From assembly GCA_020047915.1 (NCBI GenBank), contig JAIFND010000068.1, forward strand, positions 1 through 56,227: a DNA stretch of 56,227 nt, read 5' to 3'. The notes under the pieces were generated by a model. That model was not told the DNA's origin and ran no database searches. It worked only from the letters and a program-made list of their open reading frames with translations. The DNA comes from a bacterium (GTDB lineage: Bacteria; Planctomycetota; UBA11346). Made by a program: the position numbers and the translations under genes. Below are positions 1-12,567 of this stretch, piece by piece; the first letter of the stretch is position 1; every line of letters begins with the position of its first letter.

Positions 1-1613
<1,613 letters not shown>

Positions 1614-1622
1614 GGCGTGCCC

Positions 1623-3227
<1,605 letters not shown>

Positions 3228-3260
3228 GATTGCGGTCCTAGATGGTCTTCTGGAGGTTGT

Positions 3261-3809
3261 TCAGCGGTCCCACAGCGCATCGCTGAGGGGTGCGGTAAGC
3301 ATACGGGCATGCATCTCGCGCAGATGGCGGCGGACGCTGGCATCGACGAGGCGGTCGCCGACGCGGATGGTGACGCCGCCGACCAGCGCCGGATCGACGG
3401 TGGCGACCAGGCGGGCGTTGGCCCCGGTGGCGTTGACCACGCGCTGGGCGTTGGTCTCGGACAGCGGCAGGGCGGTGGTCACGTGCACCTCGACCACGCC
3501 GTCCTCGGCTTCGGCCTGGCGCACGGCGTCGGCCAGGATGCCGCCCGCCTCGGGCAGGCGGTTGCGGTCGATGAGCAGCTGCAGCAAGTCGATCAGCGGC
3601 TTGGGCTTCCCGGCGAGGACGCCGGCCACGGCCAGCTTGGCCTTGGCCTTGCCCAGGCGGGGATCGTCGAGGGCGGCCAGGGCGCCGGACGCGAGGGTCG
3701 GCGCCAGTTCGCGGCAGGCCTCGACCACGGCCGGACGCACGCCCTGGTCGCGGGCGACGGCGAGCAGCGCGGCGGCGTAGACGCCAGTGACGGTGGCGGG
3801 CGTGGCCAT
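3261..3809 (-). CDS. atpH: F0F1 ATP synthase subunit delta
   Basis: 182 aa; C-terminal TVDPALVGGVTIRVGDRLVDASVRRHLREM typical of OSCP/delta; operon position. Confidence 0.93.
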   Translation of the reverse strand: MATPATVTGVYAAALLAVARDQGVRPAVVEACRELAPTLASGALAALDDPRLGKAKAKLAVAGVLAGKPKPLIDLLQLLIDRNRLPEAGGILADAVRQAEAEDGVVEVHVTTALPLSETNAQRVVNATGANARLVATVDPALVGGVTIRVGDRLVDASVRRHLREMHARMLTAPLSDALWDR

Positions 3810-3812
3810 GGC

Positions 3813-4313
3813 TTAGCGCTTGGCCTTCTCGTAGGCGTCGATCGCCTCGCCGACCAGTTGGAACTGGCGGCTGGAGTCGAGCTTCTCGGTGACGATCTTG
3901 GCCGCGATCGTGGCGGCGATGTCGGCCACCTCGGTGCGGATCGAGACGATCGCCGCGTGGCGCGCCGCCTCGATGTCCTGCTGGGCGCGCAGGCGGATCT
4001 GCTCGACCTCGGCGGTGCCCTTCTTGAGCAGCGCGTCGCGCGCCTCGTCGGCCTCGCGGCGGGCCTGCGCCAGCAGGGCGCCGACCTTGTCCTCGGTCTC
4101 GCGGATCTTGCGGTCGAGCTCGACCTTCAGCTCCTGAGCCTTGCGGTTGGCCGCCTCGGCATCGCCCAGGTCCTTGGCGATCTTCGCGTCACGCGCGTCG
4201 ATCGCCTTCAGGACGCTGCCGATCCCGAGCTTGAGGAGGATGAGCACGAACACCACGAAGGCCGCAAGGCCCCAGAAGAAGTTCGCCAGAAATGAGGTGA
4301 AGAAGGGTTCCAT
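3813..4313 (-). CDS. atpF: F0F1 ATP synthase subunit b
   Basis: N-terminal TM (FLANFFWGLAAFVVFVLILLKLGIGSVL) then a long charged helix; operon position. Confidence 0.93.
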   Translation of the reverse strand: MEPFFTSFLANFFWGLAAFVVFVLILLKLGIGSVLKAIDARDAKIAKDLGDAEAANRKAQELKVELDRKIRETEDKVGALLAQARREADEARDALLKKGTAEVEQIRLRAQQDIEAARHAAIVSIRTEVADIAATIAAKIVTEKLDSSRQFQLVGEAIDAYEKAKR

Positions 4314-4357
4314 GATCGTCCCGCGCGGGGTTCAGCGGTCAGTGGCCGTCGCCGGCA

Positions 4358-4648
4358 TCACTTGATGACGAACACCAGGGCGAAGCCGAACAGGGCGAGG
4401 GCTTCGATGAAGCCGATGCCGAGGAACATCAGGGTCTGCAGGGTGGCCTTCTGCTCGGGCTGGCGGGCGATGCCGTTCAGCGTGGCGGCGGCGACCAGGC
4501 CGATACCGACGCCGCAACCGGCAGCGGCGAGGCCGTACACGAGGCCCTTGCCGATCGGCGCGAAGGCGGCGGAAGCGGCCTCGGCGGCGGGCTCGGCGGC
4601 GACGGCGGCCTGGGCGATGGTCTGGGCGATGAGCGCGAAATCGGTCAT
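4358..4648 (-). CDS. atpE: F0F1 ATP synthase subunit c
   Basis: MTDFALIAQT...GIGLVAAATLNGIARQPEQKATLQTLMFLGIGFIEALALFGFALVFVIK. Confidence 0.95.
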   Translation of the reverse strand: MTDFALIAQTIAQAAVAAEPAAEAASAAFAPIGKGLVYGLAAAGCGVGIGLVAAATLNGIARQPEQKATLQTLMFLGIGFIEALALFGFALVFVIK

Positions 4649-4670
4649 GGGAACTCCGGGGAGAGAGGGG

Positions 4671-5843
4671 TCAGTGTTCTTGGTGGATGCACAGGCCGAT
4701 GAACACGGCGCTGAGCAGGGTGAAGATGTAGGCCTGCAGGAAGCAGACCAGCAGTTCGAGGGCGTAGAGCGGCACGGCGACCAGCCAGCCAAGCAGCCCG
4801 ATGCCGCCGGCCATGCCGTCGGAGCCGGGCGAGGAGGCATAGATGACGAAGCCGAGGCTGAGGAACACCAGCAGGGCGATGTGCCCGGCGAACATGTTGG
4901 CGAAGAGACGCACGGCCAGGACGATCGGACGCGAGAACAGGCTGACCAGTTCGAGGAAGAAGAGGAAGAACCACAACACCATGCCGCCCGGGTTCCAGCT
5001 CCACTTCACCGGCACCAGGTTGATCCAGAACTTGGCGATGCCGTTGTGCCACATGCCGAGAACCAGCATGAGCACGGCGATGATCAGCGACCAGGCCGCC
5101 GTGACGCCGATATGGCCGGTGGCGGTGCCGAAGATCGGGATCAGGCCAACGACATTGCAGGTGATCAGGGCGAGCAGGATGGCGGTGAAGAACGGCGTCC
5201 AGGCATCGGGCGCCGGCGCGGCGACGGCATGCGCATCACCGTGTCCATGTCCATGTCCGTGGTTCTGCGGAATGTTGGGGCGGACGATCTCGTCGCGCAC
5301 GAACAGCACGACCGATTCGATCATGTGCTGGACACGGCCCTGCGGCTTCAACTGCTCGGGCTTGCGGCGATGCGTCACCAGCAGCACCCCGGCGAGCACG
5401 AACAAGGCGATCGTGGACCAGAAGGTCTGGTGGTTGAAGAACGAGAGCGGACGCGGCAGCGAGCCGAGCAGCGAGTTGCCCTCGGCCAGGGTCATCGCCT
5501 TGGCGAGCTGGCCAGCCTCGATCCCCTTTTTCGCCGCGACATCCTGGGCCCAGGCGACATGGCCGGACTCGGCGACAACGGTGTTGAACTTCTCGTCAGA
5601 GCTGAGCGAGGCGTAGTTCTTGCTCGCGTAGCCGGCGAGATCGAGGATCAGCTGCGGCTTGCCGTGACCCCAGGCGATGGCCGGGTAGGGGTAGTTGTGG
5701 CTGAGATTCAGGGCGTCGAAGTCGAAGGCATGGCTGCTGTGGCCGCTGCCATGGCCCGAGGCGTGCGCCTCGGCGGCGACCGCAGGAGCGGCGCCTTCGA
5801 CGGCGGGGGCAACGTGCGGAACGCCGGTCTCAGGCACGGGCAA
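4671..5843 (-). CDS. atpB: F0F1 ATP synthase subunit a (His-rich insertion)
   Basis: C-terminal ...VRLFANMFAGHIALLVFLSLGF... and operon position; carries NHGHGHGHGDAHAVAAPAPD before the conserved helices. Confidence 0.93.
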   Translation of the reverse strand: MPVPETGVPHVAPAVEGAAPAVAAEAHASGHGSGHSSHAFDFDALNLSHNYPYPAIAWGHGKPQLILDLAGYASKNYASLSSDEKFNTVVAESGHVAWAQDVAAKKGIEAGQLAKAMTLAEGNSLLGSLPRPLSFFNHQTFWSTIALFVLAGVLLVTHRRKPEQLKPQGRVQHMIESVVLFVRDEIVRPNIPQNHGHGHGHGDAHAVAAPAPDAWTPFFTAILLALITCNVVGLIPIFGTATGHIGVTAAWSLIIAVLMLVLGMWHNGIAKFWINLVPVKWSWNPGGMVLWFFLFFLELVSLFSRPIVLAVRLFANMFAGHIALLVFLSLGFVIYASSPGSDGMAGGIGLLGWLVAVPLYALELLVCFLQAYIFTLLSAVFIGLCIHQEH

Positions 5844-6186
5844 GCTTCCTTTCCTGGACCAGACGCAGGGTCCACAGCGTCATCTCGACCAGCCAGCCGG
5901 CGGCGACGCCGGCGAGCAGGGCGATGACGGCCGCAGGCGCGGCGATCAAGGCCATGCCGGCGGCGATGCCGATGATGCGGATAAAGACGGAGGCGAGGCG
6001 CAGGCCGATCGCGGCAACCGCGGTCGAGCCCTCACCGAGGGTGGCGGCAGCGGCGGCGAGGCCGGCGACCAGCACAGCGGCGCAGGCGCCGGGCAGCAGC
6101 ACCGACCAGGCCGGTACGGCGGCGGCGCACAGCGCGAGAATCGCGGCCGGGGCGACGGCAAGCAGGATGGCGGGCAGCGGCTTCAT
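5830..6186 (-). CDS. small membrane protein of ATP synthase operon (AtpI-like)
   Basis: About 118 aa, several hydrophobic helices; located upstream of atpB and overlapping its start. Confidence 0.6.
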   Translation of the reverse strand: MKPLPAILLAVAPAAILALCAAAVPAWSVLLPGACAAVLVAGLAAAAATLGEGSTAVAAIGLRLASVFIRIIGIAAGMALIAAPAAVIALLAGVAAGWLVEMTLWTLRLVQERKLARA

Positions 6187-6392
6187 CAGCGGCCCACCTG
6201 GCGCATCAGCTGGTACATGCCCAGGACGATGGCGGCGGTGCTGCACACCAGAAGCCATAGCGGCGTCGTGGCGAAGGTGCGGTCGAGCCACAAGCCGACC
6301 AGCACCCCGGTGACCGCCAGGCCGATCAGCGACGAGGCCGCGACCCAGGCGCGCAGGGCGCGACGGGACGGGGTGTTCTGATCAGGGGTGGA
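6186..6392 (-). CDS. AtpZ/AtpI-like small membrane protein
   Basis: MSTPDQNTPSRRALRAWVAASSLIGLAVTGVLVGLWLDRTFATTPLWLLVCSTAAIVLGMYQLMRQVGR; two TMs, first gene of the operon. Confidence 0.65.
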   Translation of the reverse strand, partial: STPDQNTPSRRALRAWVAASSLIGLAVTGVLVGLWLDRTFATTPLWLLVCSTAAIVLGMYQLMRQVGR

Positions 6393-6621
6393 CATCGTCA
6401 GGGTGATCATCGGGCAGATAGCCGCGGACGGCGTGCGGCAAAGTCAGCCTCACCCCGCTGGTGTCAAGGGCGGGCAGGGTGCGATGTATGCGTTACGTGG
6501 GGGACCGTAGGAGGTGTACCTCCACTCCATGCATACGACAGACGTAGTTGACAGGGATGACTCCACCATAACCTTCCCGACCCTCCGGCACGGACAGTTG
6601 CCGGAGCACAGCGGAGCCGTC

Positions 6622-6993
6622 ATGAACCTGATCAGCATCGTCACCAAGAACTCGCTGCGCAAGGAGCCCCTGGGCGACTTCAAGGTCGGCGACACCGTGG
6701 ACGTCCACGTCAAGATCAAGGAAGGCGACAAAGAGCGCATCCAGATCTTCAACGGCACGGTCATCGCCCGTTCGAAGAAGCACGATGCGATCAACGCCAC
6801 CTTCACCGTGCGCCGCATCGTCGCCGGCGAGGGCGTCGAGCGCACCTGGCCGCTGAACAGCCCGCGCCTGGCCAAGGTCGATGTGACCCGCGCCGGCCGC
6901 GTCCGCCGCGCCAAGCTCTACTACCTGCGCGGCCGCGTCGGCAAGGCGACCAAGGTCAAGGAACAGCTGGTCGAGGCCGACGCGAAGGCCTGA
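6622..6993 (+). CDS. rplS: 50S ribosomal protein L19
   Basis: [83 protein letters not shown]...; ATG at 6622. Confidence 0.96.
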   Translation: MNLISIVTKNSLRKEPLGDFKVGDTVDVHVKIKEGDKERIQIFNGTVIARSKKHDAINATFTVRRIVAGEGVERTWPLNSPRLAKVDVTRAGRVRRAKLYYLRGRVGKATKVKEQLVEADAKA

Positions 6994-7017
6994 ACCTGCG
7001 GTCGTCCCGACCACGGC

Positions 7018-7054
7018 ACGAGCCGGGCGCATCCGCGCCCGGCTCGTTGCGTTT
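7018..7054 (+). terminator. rho-independent-like terminator of rplS
   Basis: ACGAGCCGGGCGC-atcc-GCGCCCGGCTCGT followed by tgcgttt, 25 nt after the rplS stop. Confidence 0.7.
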
Positions 7055-7084
7055 GGAGCGCGGGCGCCCTCGCTCCATCTTGCG

Positions 7085-8452
7085 CTACCCCCGCACGCTC
7101 ATCCCCGCCCACGCGCCGCGCCGGTAGCGCCAGCCCATCGCCACAGCGATGAAGGCGACGTAGAGGATGAACAACCCGTAGCACAGCCGCAGACCAGGCA
7201 GGCCCGGTTCCATCGAGCCGTGCAGCAGCCAGGCAGGCAGCGCCAGCAGGCAGGTTGCGCCGAGCACCAGCGCGACCAGCGGCCAGCGCGTATCACCGGC
7301 CCCCTGCACCGCCGAACGCCAGATCCAATGCGCCGCCTCGAATGGCATGGCGACGGCCAGCATCAGCATCACCGGCACGGCCAGGACCATCTGCCGTGCC
7401 CACAGGGCGTCATCACCGTGATGCGCCGGCAGCAGGAGCAGGTGCGGGATGAGGGCGAAAGCCCCGGCAACGATCAGCACATACGGCCCGAGGATGAGGA
7501 ATGCGGAACGCACCGCCTGGCGCGCCTGGTCGGGCACCCCGGCACCGATCGCCTGGCCGACCGCGATGCTGATGCCCTGCGAGAAGCCGATCACCGGCAC
7601 CATCAGCAGCAGATAGGTGTTGAACGCGAGGTTGCTGGCCGACAGCGCGTCGGTGCCCAGACGGGTCAGCACGGCAGTGAAGGCGACGAAGGCGACCATC
7701 TCGAGGATCTCGGTCGCACCGCGCGGCAGAGCGTAGCGGCAATAGCGCAGGAAACGCACCGGATCGCGGTTGCGCCCCGCCCAGGTGGCGTAGTCGCGGC
7801 GCTGCGCCGGCGCGAACAGCCAGACCAGCCAGGCGGCGCACATCAGCACCGCGGTGCCGAGGGTGGCGAGGCCGGCCCCGGTGATGCCCAATGCAGGCAC
7901 GCCAAGGCCGCCGAGTACCAGCCAGCGGTTGAGCGCCATGCATACCACGGCGCCGCACACGCTCATCACCAGTACCAGTCGGGTGCGACCGATGCCGCCG
8001 CAGAAGCCGGCGATGCCCGAGGCGATGGCCATCGGCCCCAGCTCGGCCAAGTACCAGCCGAGCAGTTCGGCGAGGCCGCGTTCGACCACCGCCTCGGTGC
8101 CGAACACCGCCGCCATCGGCTGGCGCAGCAGGATCAGCGCCACGCTCACCAGGCTGGCGAGGGCGGCGAGCAGGAGCATCGGCCAGACCATCGCGCCGGC
8201 CTCGCGTCGTTCGCCGGCCGAACTGTGCTGGGCGGCGAACACGCCGACATAGCCGCACGAGATGACGAAGAAGCCCTGGAAGGTCCACGCCAGCATACCG
8301 GCCGGCAGGCTGGCGGCGAGGGCCTCGGGGCTGTGCCAGCTCAGCACCGTGCGATTGACGTAGTGCAGAAAGAAGCCCAGGCCCGTACTGGCGGCCAGGG
8401 GCAGGGCGAGGCGGGCGAGGCCGGGGACTGAGGCGGACTCCACGGGGGGCAT
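7085..8452 (-). CDS. MATE family efflux transporter
   Basis: MPPVESASVPGLARLALPLAASTGLGFFLHYVNRTVLSWHSPEALAASLPAGMLAW...; about 12 TM, MATE-like architecture. Confidence 0.8.
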   Translation of the reverse strand: MPPVESASVPGLARLALPLAASTGLGFFLHYVNRTVLSWHSPEALAASLPAGMLAWTFQGFFVISCGYVGVFAAQHSSAGERREAGAMVWPMLLLAALASLVSVALILLRQPMAAVFGTEAVVERGLAELLGWYLAELGPMAIASGIAGFCGGIGRTRLVLVMSVCGAVVCMALNRWLVLGGLGVPALGITGAGLATLGTAVLMCAAWLVWLFAPAQRRDYATWAGRNRDPVRFLRYCRYALPRGATEILEMVAFVAFTAVLTRLGTDALSASNLAFNTYLLLMVPVIGFSQGISIAVGQAIGAGVPDQARQAVRSAFLILGPYVLIVAGAFALIPHLLLLPAHHGDDALWARQMVLAVPVMLMLAVAMPFEAAHWIWRSAVQGAGDTRWPLVALVLGATCLLALPAWLLHGSMEPGLPGLRLCYGLFILYVAFIAVAMGWRYRRGAWAGMSVRG

Positions 8453-8471
8453 CAGACTGGGGCCAGAAACC

Positions 8472-8621
8472 GGTTCGGCGTTCGGCGTTCGGCGTTCGCC
8501 GTTCCGCAGGGGGCGCAACGGGGTGCAATGACCGGCCCGCGGCCATCGGTTAGGAACCTCGCCAACGGCGCTACAGGTAGCCAGCTCACAACGCCGAACG
8601 TCGAACGCCGGACGCCGAACG
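8472..8621. repeat. heptanucleotide inverted-arm element (GGCGTTC)
   Basis: Left arm GGTTC(GGCGTTC)3GCCGTTC at 8472-8507; right arm CGCCGAACGTCGAACGCCGGACGCCGAACG at 8592-8621 is the reverse complement of the same heptad. Confidence 0.85.
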
Positions 8622-8633
8622 ATGGCATAGCCA

Positions 8634-10571
8634 TCAAGCCGGAGGCGCCTGGACCTGGACCTTCACCACCACCTTGTCGGCCAACTTGGTGCCGCGCGTG
8701 CCGACGCCGCACGGTTCGAGGGCGCCGAGATCGACGACCTGTTCGTGCACGCGCTGACCCTTGGCCGGGGCGAAGTGCAGCGTGCACACGCCGCCCTTCC
8801 TGACCGAGAAGTAGTCGATCTTCCCGGCCCGGTCCTTGATCAGCTCGTACTCGCGGTCCTTGATGAAGCTGCTGATCGTGGTGACCTTGCCCCACGGCTC
8901 GCGGTCCTTGTCGCGGTAGACCATGGTGATGGTCAGGCCGGCCGCCTCGTCGAAGCGGTCGAGGTAGAGCAGCTTGCCTTCCAGCACGCTCTTCTCGGTG
9001 GGCGCCATGATCTTGTACATGCCGTCCTGCATCACGGCGATGACCTTGTCGTACTCGCTGACCTTGAGTTCACGGTCGCCGCCCTTCACCGCGGTGCCGA
9101 TGAAGCCGGTCGATGCGTCGTAGCCGATGCGCAGGTTGGCGATCGCCACCGCCTTCTTGTCCACCGTCTCGAAGCCCTTGACCTTGGTGCGGCGCGGGAA
9201 CTTCGGACCGTACTTGGCGAGGACGGCCTCCAGCCAGGCGATGCAGGTGCCGACCAGATCCTTGAGCTTGGCCTTGATCGCCTTGATCTCGGCCTCGATG
9301 GCACTGATGTCCCTGCGGTTCTGCTCGATGTCGAAGGCGCTGATGCGCTTGATCGGGATGTCGAGCAGGCGGGTGACGTCCTCGTCGGTGAGGTCGCGCA
9401 CGAACTGCGCCCTGAACGGCTCCATGCCCTTGACCACGGCGCTGCGCACGCCTTCGGCGGTCTTCTGCTCCTCGATCTTCTTATAGACGCGGTTCTCGAT
9501 GAAGATGCGTTCCAGGGTCAGGCTGTGCTGCTTGGCGGTCAGCTTGCCCAGCTCGTGCTCCAGTTCGGCCTTGATCAACTGCTGCAGGCGCTCGGTGCAC
9601 GAGCGCAGCATGTCGCTGGCCTTCAACTCGACCGGCTTGTCGTCGCGGATCACGACGATGTTCGAGTTGATCGACATCTCGCAATTGGTGTAGGCGTAGA
9701 GCTGCGGGATGACCTCGTCGGCGTACACGCCACGCGTCAGCATCAGCACGATCTCGACCTCGGAGCCGGTGCGGTCGCTGATCTCGCTGATCTTGACCTT
9801 GCCCTTCTGGATCGCCTCCTCGATCGACTCGATCAGGCTCTCGACCGTGGTCCCGGGCGGGATCTCGCGGATGATCACCTTCTTGTCGCCGTCGTTCTCG
9901 ATCTTGGCGCGCACCCGCACCTTGCCGTTGCCGTCGTCGTATTCCGAGGCGTCCATGATCCCGCCCTGCGGGAAGTCGGGATGCAGGCGGAATTTCTCGC
10001 CCTTGAGGATGGCGATCTGGCCCTTGAGCAGGTCACCGAGATTGTGCGGCAGGATGCTGGTCGCCATGCCGACCGCGATGCCCTCGGTGCCGAGCAGCAG
10101 GATGGTCGGCAGCTTGCTGGGCAGCGCCTCCGGTTCCTCTTTGCGGCCGTCGTAGGACGGGGTCATCGGGGTCAGCGCCGGGTTGAAGAGCGTCTCTTTG
10201 GCCAGCGCGGTCAGGCGGCACTCGATGTAGCGCGGCGCGGCGGCGTTGTCGCCGGTCAGCACATTGCCGAAGTTTCCCTGACGCTCGATGAAGTAGCCGA
10301 GATCGGGATCGTCGGGGCAGCGGCCCTTGTTCGCCAGCACCACCAGCGCATCGCCGATCGAGGCGTCGCCGTGCGGATGCAGCTTCATGGTCTCGCCGAT
10401 GACGTTGGCGACCTTCATGAACTTGCCGTCATCCATCGTCCACAGCGTATGCAAAATGCGCCGCTGTACGGGCTTGCAGCCGTCGCGCAGATCGGGGATG
10501 GCACGATCGACGACGACGTAGCTGGCGTACTCGAGGAAATTGCGCCGCATCAGCGGCTCAAGGTAGGCCAT
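8634..10571 (-). CDS. DNA gyrase / topoisomerase IV subunit A
   Basis: MAYLEPLMRRNFLEYASYVVVDRAIPDLRDGCKPVQRRILHTLWTMDDGKFMKVANVIGETMKLHPHGDASIGDALV; GyrA/ParC signature; short C-terminal region. Confidence 0.93.
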   Translation of the reverse strand: MAYLEPLMRRNFLEYASYVVVDRAIPDLRDGCKPVQRRILHTLWTMDDGKFMKVANVIGETMKLHPHGDASIGDALVVLANKGRCPDDPDLGYFIERQGNFGNVLTGDNAAAPRYIECRLTALAKETLFNPALTPMTPSYDGRKEEPEALPSKLPTILLLGTEGIAVGMATSILPHNLGDLLKGQIAILKGEKFRLHPDFPQGGIMDASEYDDGNGKVRVRAKIENDGDKKVIIREIPPGTTVESLIESIEEAIQKGKVKISEISDRTGSEVEIVLMLTRGVYADEVIPQLYAYTNCEMSINSNIVVIRDDKPVELKASDMLRSCTERLQQLIKAELEHELGKLTAKQHSLTLERIFIENRVYKKIEEQKTAEGVRSAVVKGMEPFRAQFVRDLTDEDVTRLLDIPIKRISAFDIEQNRRDISAIEAEIKAIKAKLKDLVGTCIAWLEAVLAKYGPKFPRRTKVKGFETVDKKAVAIANLRIGYDASTGFIGTAVKGGDRELKVSEYDKVIAVMQDGMYKIMAPTEKSVLEGKLLYLDRFDEAAGLTITMVYRDKDREPWGKVTTISSFIKDREYELIKDRAGKIDYFSVRKGGVCTLHFAPAKGQRVHEQVVDLGALEPCGVGTRGTKLADKVVVKVQVQAPPA

Positions 10572-10631
10572 GATCCCTCCGAAGGCGGGGCAGCATGGAC
10601 CCGTCCGTGAAACGGCAAGCCAGGACGGCGA

Positions 10632-11561
10632 TCAGCCTGCGACCAGGGCGTTGACGTCGGCGGCAGTGTCGAGGTTGCGGCAGCGCACGTCCTTGACCGT
10701 GCGGCTGATCATGCCGCCCAGGGTCTTGCCGGGGCCGAGTTCGAGGAACTCGTCGAAGCCGGCGGCGTGCATCGCCACCACGCTGTCGGCCCAGCGCACC
10801 GGGCTGGTCAGCTGGGCGACGAGCAGGGCCGGGACCTCGGCGGCACTGGTCACCGGCTTGGCGGTGACATTGGTGTACACCGGCCACTGCGGGTCCTTGA
10901 GCGTCACGCCGGCCAGCGCGGCGCGCAGACGGTCGGCGGCGGGGGCCATCAGCGGGCTGTGGAAGGCGCCGGCCACCGGCAGGCTCATCGCCCGGCGGAT
11001 GCCGTGGTTCTTGGCCAGCTCGGTGGCGCGCACGCAGGCGCCGCGTGCGCCGCTGATCACCACCTGGCCGGGGCTGTTGAGGTTGGCCACCGCCAGCACC
11101 TCGCCGTTGGCCGCCTCGGCGCACAGCTTGGCGGCCGACGCCTCGTCGGCGCCGATCAGCGCAACCATGCCGCCCGGCACCGCGTCGGCGGCAGCCTGCA
11201 TCGCCTCGCCGCGCAGGCGCACCAGGCGCACGGCGTCGGCGAAGCTCAGCGATCCAGCGGCATACAACGCGGAATACTCGCCCAGGCTGAGTCCGGCCAC
11301 CGCGCCGCACACCAGCGGCCGGCAGGCCTCTTGGGCGACGGCCAGGGCCATCGCGCTGGCCACCAGGATGGCGGGCTGGCTGACGTCGGTGCGGGTCAGA
11401 TCGGCCTCGGGGCCGTTGGCCATGATATCCGAGAGGGCGAAGCCGAGCACGCGGTCGGCCTCGTCGAGCAGTTGCCGCGCACTCGGGAAGCGTTGGGCGA
11501 GTTCGACGCCCATGCCGACATACTGGGCCCCCTGGCCGGGGAAGACGAGAGCTCTGGGCAT
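10632..11561 (-). CDS. fabD: malonyl CoA-acyl carrier protein transacylase
   Basis: MPRALVFPGQGAQYVGMGVELAQRFP...VAGLSLGEYSALYAAG...; GQGAQ and GLSLGEY motifs. Confidence 0.96.
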   Translation of the reverse strand: MPRALVFPGQGAQYVGMGVELAQRFPSARQLLDEADRVLGFALSDIMANGPEADLTRTDVSQPAILVASAMALAVAQEACRPLVCGAVAGLSLGEYSALYAAGSLSFADAVRLVRLRGEAMQAAADAVPGGMVALIGADEASAAKLCAEAANGEVLAVANLNSPGQVVISGARGACVRATELAKNHGIRRAMSLPVAGAFHSPLMAPAADRLRAALAGVTLKDPQWPVYTNVTAKPVTSAAEVPALLVAQLTSPVRWADSVVAMHAAGFDEFLELGPGKTLGGMISRTVKDVRCRNLDTAADVNALVAG

Positions 11562-11599
11562 GGGATCCTCCGGGCGCCGCGTGCGGGCGAGGCCCTGTC

Positions 11600-11992
11600 C
11601 TATGCCCCGGCGCCGTCGCTTCCAGTCGGGGGTGGGGGCCGCGCCACGGCTCGCGTGGTGACGTGGGCGGCGGCGTCGGCGGCCGGGGGCGCGTCCGGCA
11701 GGTCGCCAGGCGGGAAGAGGTGGTCGCCCGGCACGTTCTGGTAGGCACGCAGAGCGCGCAGGGCGCGGTGCTGACCGCTGCCCGTCCGGGTCGGTTCCAG
11801 GGCGCGCAGGCGATCGATCTCGGCGAGTAGCGGATCGACCTCCAAGCTGGCGGGTTCGGGCTCATCGCTGGCGTCGGGCCGGGGCCGCGCCTCACCCGGC
11901 TTGCGCCGGCGCGCGAAGGTCCCGGTCCCGGGTCGCTGCTGCGTCCCGCCCTGATAGGGATCCATCCCCGTCACCTTGGGCAGAAGGTCCAT
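11600..11992 (-). CDS. hypothetical protein, low complexity
   Basis: 130 aa ORF with coding-like frame, no recognised domain. Confidence 0.4.
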   Translation of the reverse strand: MDLLPKVTGMDPYQGGTQQRPGTGTFARRRKPGEARPRPDASDEPEPASLEVDPLLAEIDRLRALEPTRTGSGQHRALRALRAYQNVPGDHLFPPGDLPDAPPAADAAAHVTTRAVARPPPPTGSDGAGA

Positions 11993-12058
11993 GGTACTTC
12001 CAGTATCGGAAAATCAGCCCGTCACCCAAGCTGCAAATCCCAGCAGATGCACGCATCT

Positions 12059-12567
12059 AGTGGGTCCAGGGCCGCCCAGGCCCTGGCCGCAGCGTCAGCG
12101 AGGATCGCGCGCCGAGGGGCGGTGGGCGGATACAATGGGCGCAGCCCATCCGCCCACGGTTTCAGAGCGAAGCGATGAAACCGAGCCCCGACAAAGCGCG
12201 CGGGTCCAGGGCCGTGGAGGCGGGTCCAGGGCCGCCAAGACCCTGGCCGCAGCGCAGCGAGGATCGGCCGCCGAGCAGCGGTGGACGGATACAATGGGCG
12301 TAGCCCATCCGTCCATGGTTTTGGAGCGGAAGCGACAAAACCAAGCAGCGACAAAGGCCGGGGGGCAGGCCCGCAGGGCCGCGGGGGCGGGTCCAGGGCT
12401 TAGCCCTGGCCGCAGCGCAGCGAGGATCGCGCGCCGAGTGGCGGTGGCGGCATACAATCGGCGTAGCCGATGCCGCCACGGTTTCGGAGCGTAGCGAGGA
12501 AACCGAGCCGCGACAAAGCGGCGGGGGGCAGGCCCGCAGGGCCGTGGGGGTGAAACCCCCAAGCTAA
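12059..12567 (-). repeat. structured interspersed element (family B), three tandem copies
   Basis: Three units with core GTGGnCGGnATnGGCTnCGCCnATTGTATnCCGnCCAC on the minus strand (around 12127-12162, 12272-12307, 12442-12479); outermost copy begins at the TAG stop (12564-12566) of the 12564..13637 gene. Confidence 0.85.

Noticed and set aside
8452-8895. ORF with ERRTPNAERRTPN peptide and extended MATE N-terminus
   Set aside because: Heptad repeat translation; the MATE start at 8452 is more likely.
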